Position numbers and translations under genes: made by a program. Below the pieces are notes generated by a model. That model was not told the origin of the DNA, did no database searches, and saw only the letters and a program-made list of their open reading frames with translations. From Multifurca ochricompacta (lineage: Eukaryota; Basidiomycota; Agaricomycetes; Russulales; Russulaceae), in assembly GCA_022496185.1 (NCBI GenBank), contig WTXG01000377.1, positions 1 through 28,888 on the forward strand: a stretch of 28,888 nt of DNA, written 5' to 3'. Shown one piece after another: positions 9,221 through 27,306 of the stretch. The stretch's first letter is position 1, and each line of letters begins with the position of its first letter.

Positions 9221-12200
9221 CTGCGAGTGGCGGCAGTCCGCGGGAAGGTACTTACTGGCGTCTTTAACGTTTCTTCTCAAGATCGAGGCTGCGTTGAGGA
9301 AAGCTGGGCAGCGGGATATAGGATAAGACGATGACTTGTCGCATTTGTAATTGTAATATCATAGACAGGTTAGAAGGGTAGGCCCGTGGGGCGTCATATC
9401 CAAGTGTAGATTAGTAGATTTTGTATAGATCAATGTACTCATGATTTTCGACAGTTTCTGAGATATGTTTTTTTTAAGACCAAATATCGCGTTGCATGGT
9501 TTTACGGTCATGAGTCCGTATAAGTGAGAATCGGAGGGAAGACAGAGAAGTGAGAAAGCAGTAGTCACTGATATGCATTGAGTCTTAATGTTGATAATGT
9601 CGAATGTGTCAGATACATCGAAAACTTGGTGGTGCCACGCAATCAGATGAAGAGGTGAGAAGTAGTCTGATAAGATACTTTTAGTGATTGACAGTGGTAA
9701 CCCACGGGTATCTTCTTCTTTGGTACCTGTACCCATACTTGTACCTGTAGGTGTAAGTTCTTTACTTGCATCAAATCACACATTTCAGATAACTGCAAGA
9801 AGATACACACTTGGACACAACACTTTCACTTATGACTACTCAAAATCCCTCAAAGATTCTTGTTTTATGTTTCAGAAGATCAAGTTAATTAATTATTCCT
9901 GGTTTCAATTTTATACAAGCACACTTAAAATCCACCCCAGTATGCAGAGATTAGGTAGGATGTTATAGAACATTGATGAAAAGGCCTGTCAGATAACTGC
10001 ACAGAATGCAAAAATTGATGACCCCTGGATATTTGATGCCTGGGTTACCCATGAAATGAAAACATGTGCAGGTTTTTACTTGCATCGCACATTTCAGATC
10101 CATGAGGCGACTGCCGTTGCCGCCACCGGGGAGGCAGGTTGATGCCATCTATTTTGTCGAAGAAATTGTAGAGCTTGTAGTCTGTTTCCTACACTTGAAA
10201 GCTGAGCATCCAATAGAAGAAAGGGGGAGACAGTAACAAGGGAGTAAGGGTGGCTTAGGTGGCAGAGAGCCAGGAAAGGAGGACAAAATTCATGATGCAC
10301 GACCAAAGATCATTCTTCAAACCATGCTGGAAGCGATAGTGATTGGGCCCCAGCCTTCTAGATATCTTGACAGATAGCCACAATGGTGTAAGTGATAACA
10401 CAACACAAAGGGGAGATGACGGCGAGAGGGACGGTGATGAAAGCTACAGAAGGGTGGCTGAGTGGGGAGAGAAGAAATACAGTGCATAGAGCGGGTGCAA
10501 CAAAAGCAAAGGATGACAGTCTTGAAGGGCTCGCAGTGAGCTATATAGGCAAAGGAGCTTTAAGTAAAGCTAGGAGGCGGCGAGTGCACGAGAGTAAGTC
10601 GGAACGAGTTGAAACGGCAGGTTTCGGAAGTTGATGTGTACTGTACTTTATTACCATCGCGCAGAGTTCTTAAATTACACCCCTAAAAAGCGAGCGGGGT
10701 TAAAGTCTTTTTTTTTCAATTGGGCAGGAAGGGAGAGCTGAGCTGTTATCATGCCAAGTGAAATTGCAAAGGAGACCTATACATATTTTATGGCATGATT
10801 TGAGGCCTGGGCAGTTCGCCTGCGCCGCTGGTAAGGCAGAGGAGGCAATAGATTTCTCCTGGCCAAAGGTTAGTATTAAAAGTCGACGGAATGTACGGCC
10901 AACTCTATGGCCATTCGAAGGAAAGCAGGATTAGGTCGACGAGATTAAGACCCTTATGAAGACCTTAAGTCTTTGAGTGTGAAAGAAAGAAAGCGGTCCT
11001 TTCGGTGGAAGACATCATGCCAAACCCTCTTCTACGCGCACACGGCACAGGGTATGCAGGACGGGGGTTGAGTGGTGAGACCGACACGCATACATACGCA
11101 TGCACAGCGTATTGACTTGACTCCCCCCCCTCCCTCCTTGAACACGACCAGGCAGCGCAGCTTACAGCTGCTGCTTGTACACTAAGTACGAACGCCGACA
11201 CAAGCATCCTCCTCCTCTCTTGCTACTTTCCACAAGCCGGAACCAAAAGATGACGATTGGATCCGGGGCAAAAATATGCTCCGAACGAGGAGTCCACGCC
11301 ATGGTCTGTTTAGTTTGGTTGTGAAGCGTAATGGTAGGTGATAGGTGAGATGAGATGAGATGAGGTTGGGGAGGAGGAAGAGGAGAGAATAATAATAATA
11401 ATAATAATAATCAAAGGAGGGAGGGGAACGTGAGATCGATTAGGGAGAAGGAGAAGACGCGGTCTGTCACTGCCCCCCCCTCCTCCCCACCACCACGCGT
11501 GTGGCGCGTTCTTATGCCTCTTTCGTCTCGTTGCACATGCACATCGAAGAACCCCTAAAAAAAAAACAAAAAAAAAACAACCTCCTCAATCCCCCAAACT
11601 CGGTTTTGTTTTTTGAAAGCAACGAGGGAGGGTTGTTTCATCTACTACCGCCCTTTATCCTTTAATCATCTCGTATGGGCGTTGGTTGTTCTACACGCAC
11701 GGAAGAGGCAGGGCAAGGCAAACAAACTTTTTCTTTTTCGAGCGAGCAGCGTTGGAAAGAGAGTGCGACGAAAGCGGGGGGGGGGGGGAGTAGTCTAGAT
11801 TGGCACATCCGCGTCCGCTCTCTCTCTCTCTCTCGCGGTGTTGTCTTCATGTCCTGTTTTGTTCCCTACTGTTGCTGTTCCAGTGATCACATCGATCATG
11901 TTGCAAAAGAAGGCGCGAATGATACAAGTTATTTATTGTACTCGAACTTGTGAGTTTTTTTTGCGGATGTCAGTTGTTTACTTTCTCTCAGAGCACGTCC
12001 GTCTTATCGCTTATCCCAAGTCACCAAATGGGTTCCAGTTATGACGAGACAGCAGTTTTTTTTTAATTTGGATTTTTATCCACCCAGCCTGACTCATTCA
12101 TTCCTCCAGCCACGGGAAACGGTATCAAGGTACCCATCCACTTTTGTTCGCTACGTGATGATAAACAATGACGACAAGGACAGGATTGGATCCAAGTTGT

Positions 12201-12494
12201 ACATTTATTTATTTCATCATCATCATCATCACTTTCTATCGCCGCCTCCCTGAAAAGAGACAAGTGCGGAAGGCGAGTGAGCCCCTCTGACACTGGTAAT
12301 GATCGATTTAAAAAAAGACGGTCTAATGCCCCCTTTGAATGGTCCGATTGTCATTGATTGATAAAAGAAATCGGTGATTCCCGTACGAGTCTGATATCCG
12401 TATCGTGGGGTGGGCTTGAGTGTGCGGGCTTTAAGAGAGAGTTCACCAAAAAAAATAGCGTGGTACACAGCGCAAGTAGTAATAATGACAGGTT
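9221..12494. other. 3.3-kb tail-to-tail gap, no recognised gene
   Basis: Both flanking genes end here, so no promoter is required. The left part (about 9360-10160) is A/T-rich and holds short diverged internal repeats. The right part has AAT repeats (11389-11411), A-, G- and C-runs and CT repeats (about 11817-11834). Open frames such as 10392-10634 (+) and 12041-12253 (+) look like chance. I see no transposase, RNA gene or splice-linked coding series. A decayed mobile element at the left end is possible but unproven. Confidence 0.5.
9761..10099 (+). repeat. pair of short diverged direct repeats
   Basis: TTTACTTGCATC followed by CACATTTCAGAT occurs at 9761-9790 and again at 10075-10099, with a few extra bases in the first copy. 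A second short motif, CAGATAACTGCA, occurs near 9786 and 9990. The two sets together suggest an old internal duplication or the remains of a non-coding mobile element. Confidence 0.4.
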
Positions 12495-16676
<4,182 letters not shown>

Positions 16677-17438
16677 ATTGGGGTTGTTGTCGTCGTTCAA
16701 TAGCGGACGCTGATCAGTGGATGAGTAGAGTCAGAGGCGTCTAGATCTGCCAACCAATTACGAGGCCGGACGCGTCTAGTCACGGGATGGGACAAAAAAG
16801 TGTGACACAGCCGTGACACTTCGCGACAGCCAGTCTTTACCCGAAATGTATGCCTGTCATTTGGTACCTTTCCTGTTCTGTGGTATTTTTTATTCTGCGA
16901 AACCGTACGCAATATATATTCAAGCTCTCTCGCCCCACCCCCCTACATATCAATGAAGTATATGATTAGCTTGGCTTGTATCCCTTATCTGCATCGTCGT
17001 TGATTTTGTCATTGATCCTGGTGACTTGACCGATGACAAAAGACCCTCATAGTAGTGGACTTGTGCGCATCGAGTCCGAGAGCTTGATGAGGTATCCTTT
17101 CGTCCACTCCGGGCGGACCAGATACGACTCTATAAATACTCGGCAAGTTTGGGATCGCGTTTGAGCTGCGGACATAGGACGAACGAATAACGGTTAAGCA
17201 AGGAAAAGCACTCCAGTAACACTCAAACCACAATACAACTATGGGCTGGTCTTCACGTCTCGACGTTGACACTGGGTAGAGAGGTGACGGATCACGTGCC
17301 ATTTTTTCCCTGGTGACATTTTATATCGTGCTATTCTCGACACCACTTCCTAACCAAACCATTTTCACCTACTTACTACCAACGACCTGGTTCGGTGTTC
17401 GTTGTACCCTCTGGCTCTGCAGACTACGCAATCCTGTC
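16677..17438. promoter_or_regulatory. divergent upstream region between the RecQ gene and a small gene
   Basis: The RecQ start and the start of the small gene at 17439 point away from each other over 760 bp. A C-rich patch lies at 16933-16943. No clear TATA box was found. An open frame at 17009-17302 (-) has no recognisable content. Confidence 0.4.
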
Positions 17439-17763
17439 ATGAAGCTGGCAAAGATGCGGTGGCAGCCAATTTTACTATACACGGACTTACGAGTGCCTCT
17501 TGATGAGCCCAGTGTAAGTCTCGATTTCAAAGTATTTCTTAAGACTGTCATGTGTGAAGAAGTGTTGTAAGTTTTGCTATCGTACATACGGTGGGAGGAG
17601 AAAGAGAAACACACCACCCTTCACTACTCACAAGAGTAAAACTGTCGATGTTCTCGAACCTTTTCTGCCGAAAACATCTTCTCAACAGTTCCTTACCATC
17701 CCACCCACTGATTTAGATGACGTCTCCTCCCTTCGAGAGCTCGAGCGCAAATTGGTCATTTAG
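17439..17763 (+). CDS. small hypothetical protein, two exons
   Basis: ATG at 17439 opens a frame that ends at a GTAAGT donor (17514). The acceptor GTAAG ends at 17571, giving a 58-nt intron in phase 0. The second exon (17572-17763) ends with TAG. The product would have 88 residues: a basic middle (YGGRRKRN) and an acidic, leucine-rich end (LDDVSSLRELERKLVI). Composition and the clean splice suggest real coding, but I recognise no family. The frame is also open upstream of 17439 without an ATG, so an additional 5' exon is possible. It could be a small mitochondrial or ribosome-associated protein; that is a guess. Confidence 0.45.
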
Positions 17764-18014
17764 CCCAAGGAAATACACTCACCGGCAGCCATCATCTCAT
17801 CTCACCATCTCACCTCATCTCAATCTCATCAATCATCTATAGATATTCTGCCTGCCTTTCCTCGATACCCCCCCCCCCAGCCTCAACTACCTCGCGTATA
17901 CCCGCTTCCCACTCCCGTGATTCGGGAACTTTCTTTTTTTTTTTTGTTATCATTATTATTCCTTCGACCACGACCACCGAGTTGGCACAACCACTACTAT
18001 CATCAACACTACTC

Positions 18015-18045
<31 letters not shown>

Positions 18046-18938
18046 CGGGTGCCAGTATCTCGCTTGGCTTTCTTACTCTCGCTTCTTTATCGTCATCGCA
18101 TGTTGCAACTCCTGGGGGTTGGTGATGGTGTTGCTATCTGCCATTTCAGGGGGTACTATCTTCCATGTCAGGACGTCGACCCGTACATGCGCCCATACTC
18201 ATTTCAGAGATGCCGCTCCCCCCCCCCCCCCCCTTCAAACAATAAACACTAAAGGCAAAATAATAAGTGTATACTATGCATTACTATAAATTCATGCATC
18301 TCTCATCTGGGGGGGCGGAAGGGAGAGAAGAGTCCTTTTCCCTTTGTCTTTTACTGGAGTATGACCGCGTTCTTATATATGTTCTTTCTTTTTCTTCTTC
18401 CTCCCCCCCTCCCCCCCTTCACATGCAAATAAATCTATGACCGAACATGGGCGTTTCATCAGGGAACTAACACCGTTCTTAGAGGCAACACACACATAAC
18501 ACATAAAATGAGATTAAGATGAGTGCTAAACTTTTTTTTTCCGGGACGCAGAGAACAAACACCAGCGGTAGGGTGTGTGGGAGGGGGGTTGAGGGAAGGA
18601 CTTGCGCATCACGCACGGATCGGAAATGATTTCCGTGGTCCCAGGCAGGGGAGAATATGACCCCAGTTGGATACAGACTGAATTCCTTAAAAAAAAGTGA
18701 GTCCCGGACAATGTGAAAGAGATGGGGGGACGCTTCTAACTCTAACGCATAAGAGCGATCAACATTATGACAACCACTAGGGGCTGGAGGGGTCCTGGAG
18801 AATCTACTTGATTGTTTATTGCTTTTACACATTTACACACGCCCCCCCCCCAGAAAAAAAAAATCGCTTAACGGAAATTCCCAAAGCCCGATTTGCAACC
18901 TTTTCCTTGTCTCGTAACCCATCTATTTTTATTTTTTT
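17764..18938. other. intergenic, low-complexity DNA
   Basis: Tail-to-tail gap between the small gene and Mde1. It holds a TC repeat at 18015-18038, a run of 16 C at 18218-18233, and further poly-C and poly-T runs (about 17869-17878, 17934-17944, 18402-18419, 18842-18850). No gene seen. Confidence 0.6.
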
Positions 18939-20140
18939 TCATTCCTGCACAAGGGGGAGGCCATGGGCTTTCATCTTGATCGCAATCTCGAATAGATAAT
19001 CAAGACACTATACGAAGTGACGGGTGTGTGGAACCGAACGTTAGTAACTCGGCCCAGTCAAATGAAAAAAAAAAACAAATGGGTCGCGGTACCTCTGTCT
19101 GGGTCTTTGCCTTTTCCCAGTCGTTCCCTGCACAAGCACAGCGGAGGTCAGCGCTATTCCTCATGATGCCCGAAACGATAAAAAATTTCCTGCCGTACCC
19201 CACACGTAAATGCCATGTCGACGGACGAGGACTGCGGCAGCATCTGGATAACGCTTCATAGCTTCCGCCATGCTATCTTTGAGGCCTTCCTCATTGGGGG
19301 TATTTTCAATAATCGGTACCTCTAGAATATCGAGGTATGAGAGCGCATTCCTCATGCCGCCTATGCGAACGCCTTTGATCATCTATATATGTCATGCATA
19401 GTTGGCAATCCGCTAACCCCCAAAAACGCATTGCAACGCATGGCAAAGGCAAGGCAATCAAAAACGAAACCAATTTACCTCCTGGCAAAAAAGAAATCGA
19501 AAAACGTTTTTTTGTTAGTCAACGCTCAAAAAAAAAAAAAGAAAAATTAAGAATAACGATCACCGCCGAGGTTGAGGATTTACTTTCAAAAGAGAGGTGA
19601 TCGTCCTCCCACTTACCTGATGAGAAATCCTAAAGATGTTTCCAGGCGTCAAGAGGGTGACCATTACAGCATTTTGTGAATGGGTGTGGATACAACTGCC
19701 CGCAGCCCTCAGATCGAACGCGTTCCAAAAGAGAGGGGTACACGCGGATTCTTTGAGATTGAGTGATGGTCGTCTAAGGAAGATACGATCGCCGTCGGGT
19801 GACGGAAAGGGAAGAACGAAAATGTGAGAGGGCAAGATACGCTCTTTTTGAACGCCTGAAGGGGCGATATAGACCTTATCTCTTTTGTGTTGTGTTGTTT
19901 GAGAGGAGGTTGAGGTAAAGGATACGAAGTGTGTGTGTTACTGACTGATCTCGGATGCTAATGCCTCCCCCGGTTCCAGTCACCCAACCCAAGTGATAGA
20001 AGCCGCGACAAAGCTCGGGGATGAGGTTTGCAGGCTGGATTTGGAAGATGAAAATGAGGCCCCCCCCCAAAGAAAGGCTACTTTACATGCAAAGGGTCAT
20101 CAGAGGTGACCAGTTCATCAGCGGTTTGTGAGGATGACAT
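18939..20140 (-). CDS. mde1: methylthioribulose-1-phosphate dehydratase (Mde1/MtnB/APIP)
   Basis: Class II aldolase-fold zinc enzyme of the methionine salvage pathway. It dehydrates 5-methylthioribulose 1-phosphate in the cytosol. Exons: 20140-20087, 20034-19942, 19874-19617, 19481-19479, 19382-19199, 19127-19093, 19007-18939. They join to 231 residues, close to human APIP (242). Landmarks are [31 protein letters not shown], zinc ligands HTH (112, 114), EMIKG (E136), [16 protein letters not shown] (H192, third zinc ligand), WEKAKTQTE and CLDYLFEIA. The fourth exon is a single GAG codon, flanked by TTGCCAG and GTAAAT. Only with it does the spacing H114-E136-H192 (22 and 56) equal that of APIP (117-139-195). 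The ATG at 20140 lies in ATCATG and leads directly into the conserved start. All junctions are canonical. The micro-exon is inferred. Confidence 0.9.
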
Positions 20141-23100
20141 GATGAATTGATTGATTGAAATTGAAAGTGAGAGAGTGAGTGAGCGAAATGTACATAATAA
20201 CTTTCTGACGTGTATCGTAATGTAATAATAATAATAACAATAATTATATAATATAATATAATATATATAGTATATGGCAAAGATCTCGGGCCGAACTTTC
20301 TCCGCAATTTAAAAATCGGATGAATTGGCGGCGCGGCTTCGGCTTCTTCGCTTTTGTACATGTACACTTGTTATACTTAATATACGGGCTCTCACAGTAA
20401 TCAAATAACCCTCCTTCGGAAACATGGATGAGAGGAGGGACGGGGAAGGGAAATGAGAGGAAGGCAGAGAGGGTAAGGTCAGAGAAATGGAAGTTAGGTT
20501 TTTTCTTCTTTGTCTTATCTGAATGAATACATTTACTTCCCTCCCCCCCCCCCTTCCTCTCTCTGTCTCCTCCTGACACACAATTAGACAAGATAGAATT
20601 CATAGTAGTAGTGTTGATTAACTTCCATTGAGTCTTTCTCTCATATGTCACTCATATTCTGATCAATGACTTTGTCCGTTCGTTCGTCCGTCCAAAGACG
20701 CGGCGTTGCCGCCCCATTGTCATGTCATGTCACGTCACGTCCCCAAAAATTTACAAGATGCTGCTGGGTAATAAAATAATATATAGCGATCAGATTTCCC
20801 TTGCGTTCATCCGCAACGCAATTTATTTATACTCATGTCATAAATTGAATTGAATTGAATTGAATTTGAAATAAAATAAATCATTTTTTGATGTTTTTTT
20901 TGTGTTGTTTGGGTTCTGGAGGGAAAAGGGAAAAGGGAAAAGGGTCGCTTCAATACGGTAATCGAGAGCTCTCTCTCTCTCTCCTGAGTTTGTCTGCGTG
21001 AATCCCACTGGATGCGATGGTTCGTTCGTACCAACCCAAATGACTTTCTTCTTTTTTAATTTACAACGGCAAGCAGGGAAAGAAAAGTATAACTGACACA
21101 TATTCTCCGCGTGCACCGTGCATAAAATAGAAAGACAGACAGACAGATAGGTCGAGAATGTTGCATACACGCACATGTTTTTACAATACATACAACAAGA
21201 AGAAGAAGAGAGGACACTCTCAACAACCCGCGATTTTCCGCCTCCTATTATTGATTTATTTAAATTTAAGTCTAGTCTAGTCCAGATGTCCAAGATCTAG
21301 TTCCACCCATATCATTTCAAATTTAAATTTAATTTATGTTATGTTATGTTATTGTTTTCATTTCTTTCTATTCTCCTTCTTCTTTCCTCTTCTCTTCTTC
21401 TCTAAACTAAACTCCCTCCTCTCCTCTCCTCTCCTCTCCTCTCTTTTTCTCTCTTTCTCTCGTAAAATGAGGTTATCGCCGCGATATAAATTATTATTAT
21501 TATTATTATTTACTTGGGATGCTCTTCGCCGCCGCCTACACATTGTCTTATCTTATATACTTTCTCCTCTCCCCCCCCTCATTTCACTAGCTCCCTCCTC
21601 TCCTTCCCCTCTCGCCTCTCTCTCCGACGACGTAGAGTCTTAATTAATGATCGGTGCCTTGGAAAAAAGGAAAACAAAAATTAAAAAATAAAAAATACCA
21701 ATTTATCGACTTCTGCCACTACGTACAAGTAGGTGGTGGTGGTGAACGTTACAAGTGGCATTTAAATAAATAAATTTAATGGATACGAGAATCTATTTTA
21801 TCTATATTCTGTTCTGTTCTGTTCCTTGTCCTATCCCCCCCATACCTTACCAGAAGGAGAACGAAAACCCAAAAATAAATATATATATAGGGAATATAAA
21901 TATAAATTAAATGCAGTTTCTTCATATTTTTTTTTCTCGGACCTGACTTAACCTTAAGAGAGGTCGACAGCAGCGGGATGGAGGGGGAGGGGGAGGTGTT
22001 TTGGGCACAGTGGGAGTAAGGTAAGGTAAATGAATCCCTCCCCTCCGTTTGCTTCCCCAACACCCCCCCCACCCCCATTGCAAATCCCTCCCCTCCCTCT
22101 TTGACTTTGTCTGTCTCTGTCTCTTTGTCGAATCGCACCTCAGGGAGGAGGGAGGGGTCACTCATACCCTGTTTTCTCTCTCACACTCACACTCCACCCT
22201 TCCCTTCCGTCTTCCAAAAAGTACGAATAAACACACACACCTGTGCATCGTGCGTGCGTGTGTGCGTGCACGTGTGTCATCTGTGTCTTTTCAACGGGCG
22301 ATTAGCCATACCAGGTCAGACAAGCCCTGTTTCCCCTCCTCTCCTCCTCCCCCCCCCAAAAAAAAGAATATTCCAAATAGTGTTATCGTTGCACCACAAC
22401 CACGTCGTGTGATGTGTGTGCGTGCGTGTGTACATCCTCCTACTCCTTGGGAGAGAGGTCCTGTCGGCAAAAACATGGACTCGCGAGGAGGGAGGTGGGG
22501 AGAAGGGGGTTCTACCAAACCTGGCTGGTTGCAACGGCCAAAAAGGCAATTTAAAAATGCCCCTGCCTACCCTCTATGGGAGGGGAGGGGAGGGGGGGGG
22601 AACAGTAGTGGCGGACTCGGACACAAGCCATAGTAAGGGACAAGTACGCACATGCAACGTCGTGCACTGCAGTTGCTACCGTCGCCGTCGCCTTTATGAC
22701 TCCGAATCGTCTAGCCTGGACTCAAAAATTCCGTACCGCGCGCCTGGGCTCCCCCCCCCCCCTCATGCCTCTCTGTCGTCTTGAATTGGTCCGGTCAAGG
22801 CGCAAAGCTAGACTAGAATTGTCTGTTTGGGATTAATTCTGTCATTTCCCTCCCCCCTCCCCCTCCTCACCGGGAAGTCCCTGTTGCGCAGGCGAGAAAT
22901 GCGCTTCCATTGGGTCGGGTACCATCACCAGCTAGAAGTCGGCGGTAGACCCTGCTGTGTATTATTATAACTTTTACCTTGATTAATAATCAAGTGAGAC
23001 GCAACCCATATCCCCACACCCTCGATACTCAATTTAAGACGAGAGCAAGCCTCTGCGCAGAGTGGGTAGAAGAAAATGTATATGCAGGAGTCATGAGAGA

Positions 23101-23280
23101 AAGGAGAGAGAGGAATGGTGATACAAAGCACAGAGAGAGCAGCAAGTAGGGCAAAATAGCACGGAGGGAAGGCAAAGCTCACAACAAAAAGAACGACGAA
23201 GCTGTAAGAAAAAGAGAGAACCAAGAAAGGTACAAACTTATGGGTGTGATTAAGCAGACGGGGATTTGGATCCTAAATTC
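20141..23280. other. 3.1-kb microsatellite-rich intergenic region
   Basis: Upstream of Mde1 and downstream of the PAS gene. It holds an AATTG repeat (20843-20865), GGGAAAA repeats (about 20921-20944), a CT run (about 20969-20983), CTCCT repeats (21416-21443), TTA repeats (21490-21511), GTTCT repeats (about 21807-21825), GT/CA stretches (22235-22275) and long C-runs. Open frames on both strands are low-complexity. I see no domain or splice-linked coding series and call no gene. Confidence 0.6.
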
Positions 23281-25000
23281 TTAGGGGGTAGATGGTGAAG
23301 CAGGTGCTGCTGCCGTCGACAAGGAGGTGGGCGAGGTGGCCTGATGAGCACCAGAGGTTGAAGCGTGTCGCAAGATGACCATGAGGCCATCCGAGTGCGC
23401 AGAGAAGATGGCATCGACAACCACCTCTTCTTTCACGGCCGCCGCCGTAGAACGCGGTGGCCGGTGATGCCGGGAACGCACAGGTGAAGAGGCAGGAGTG
23501 GTAGTACTGTGTACCGTAGAGGTTCGTGATGTGTGATGTTGAGACACAGCCGGACTACTGCGAGCGGACGCACGTCCATGGCGTGTCTGAGGTTGCGGAG
23601 GCTCTGGTTCCAATCGCTCGCTACAATAACGAAGTTAGCCGAAAGAAGCCCAAAAACAAATAAAAAAACAAAAAAACAAATCAAACCGCACACGCGCACG
23701 CGGTGCGGTGACAAAATCAGGGTACAAAAAAAAAAAAAGACGTACACAGAGTCTCGACCGCGTGGAAAGAGGTGAAATTTGCCAAAGCCAAAGCCGCCGT
23801 CGCTCGGCTGTCCACGCTCGTTCACACCCCAGCCTTTGACGGCGTCGATCCAACTGCGAACGAGCGCCTCGTCCCTCTGTGTTACAAAGTCGAAGAAAGG
23901 TCGACCCATAATCTGAGTCGTGGACAAGAAGCTATCGTTGGAGCAATAAATGATTGGGCAAGAGGTCGAGAACCTGTCTAGGATGAGTGCAGTGCGTATG
24001 GACTGCTTTGGGAGCGGATCGAAAGAGATGGCACCGTCCGGACCCGTCCTGCTTCCCCCGCCGGACGATCGTGGACTGGTGGGTGAGGGCGCATCCCTAG
24101 TTGTGGTAGAACTCCCAGTCGAAGAATCGCTGGCAGAAGATTCTGCAACAGACTCTGTATCAGAGGGCGACCCTGGGGAATCATATCCTTGGATGGGACT
24201 CGGAGGCATAGGCGAAGGGTCACCCCAGCGCTGATGATTAGAAAGGACTCAGTCGTAAGCACGAGAGTGCTTGTGTAAGCGGGACGGAACGAGCGCTTAC
24301 TCGAAACTCGAAATTCGCGGCCGAGGGTGTAATTATGGTAACTTCTTGCGCAGTTGACGCGTTGTGCATGGCCTTGGGGCCCATTGAGGCAAAGGAGACG
24401 CTACCCACGAGGACGTTCCATGCAACTGTTCGCGACTGTAAAAAAACGGCGTGGGTAACAAATAGGGGCCGAAAAGTGGTATTTCTCACGATGGCACATA
24501 GAATGTAACCCTTGTAAGGGTCCTTATGCTTAAGGCGTAGATATGCGAGCACTGCAGCCTTGTCTTGGCTGATAGTTGTGCTAGATAAGGCGGTAAATGA
24601 TCAGGTTGAAATGAGAAAGAAAAAAAAAGGGACCAACTAATGTAGATTTTTGACATCACGATATTCATCGGGATGAACGAGGTCAAGGGATGGACTTCCG
24701 ACAAGTTCATGAGGTTCGTAGCCTGCGTGGAATCAATTGGTTATTGGTTAAAAAAGCGGGGGATGATGCGGGTGGTGAAGATGCTCACCAAGGAGTTCAC
24801 TGACGGACTCTGTCAGGAAAACCCAGCGGGCCTAAAAGGGGGACGAGCATCAATGATGGGGCAGGTTGTCACAGTAGAATTTTGGATATACATGTTCTGT
24901 AAAGTCGACGATTCCGACTGGGTAGAAATGATGTTAGAGGGTTGAAGGCAAAGGTAGAGAATGACACACTGAAAGAAACACAAGGAGAGGTTGAATCCAT
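23281..25000 (-). CDS. protein with two PAS domains
   Basis: Putative sensory or transcriptional regulator. Exons: 25000-24970, 24917-24892, 24831-24789, 24722-24638, 24580-24301, 24230-23746, 23620-23281. They join in phase to 429 residues. The first PAS domain (about 10-145) reads SFIGIVDFTE, ARWVFLTESVSELLGYEPHE, LDLVHPDEY, HKDPYKGYILC and VAWNVLVGSVSF. A Ser/Pro/Gly-rich linker (about 160-230) follows. The second PAS core (about 236-300) reads CPIIYCSNDSFL, MGRPFFDFV and WIDAVKGWG. The tail is Ser/Thr/Ala-rich. The flavin-binding GRNCRFLQ motif of LOV domains is absent, so it is not a White-collar-type blue-light sensor. No zinc finger or kinase domain is visible. The start has a good context (CCACCATGG). 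The 125-nt sixth intron carries a poly-pyrimidine/poly-T tract. The ligand and partner are unknown. Confidence 0.85.
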
Positions 25001-25347
25001 GGTGGATGGAAGAAATGGAAAGGATTTAGACAAGAAGGATGAAGGGAGGAGGATGGGGATGGAGATGACAAGGTTTCAGGTCAAAAGGTAGCCAAGGGGT
25101 CGGCTGAAGCTGAAGCGAGAATTTACAGTTGCAGATCCAAGAGATATAATTAATAATTCGCACGTTGACGTTGACGCCGTCGGGGAGACATTCGGCATTC
25201 AGCAGCCAATTTATATAATTAAGAAAAAAACAAATGTCGAGATGAGATGGATGGACGTTGGGTTTGAGGTTTTTATGTAGTTATGTTGTAAGTTTGTAAA
25301 GTAATTGTAAGTAATTGTAAGTAATAATTGCAATAATAATAACTTTA
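25001..25347. promoter_or_regulatory. divergent promoter of the PAS and trm61 genes
   Basis: The two start codons are 347 bp apart and point outward, so this stretch must hold both promoters and leaders. It contains A/T-rich segments (about 25148-25157, 25210-25230) and GTAAGTAATT direct repeats (about 25302-25325) near the trm61 start. No factor-specific site is recognised. Confidence 0.6.

Positions 25348-27306
<1,959 letters not shown>

Noticed and set aside
12063..12293. CAT repeat coding a His run
   Set aside because: A short CAT microsatellite (about 12218-12231) in an intergenic region. No gene surrounds it.
23401..23760. Arg/Lys-rich plus-strand frames near the PAS gene 3' end
   Set aside because: Antisense shadows of the Ser/Ala-rich PAS tail and its poly-pyrimidine intron.
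24673..24945. 91-codon open frame on the plus strand
   Set aside because: It is the antisense shadow of PAS exons 2-4, whose spliced minus-strand reading is clearly the real coding sequence.
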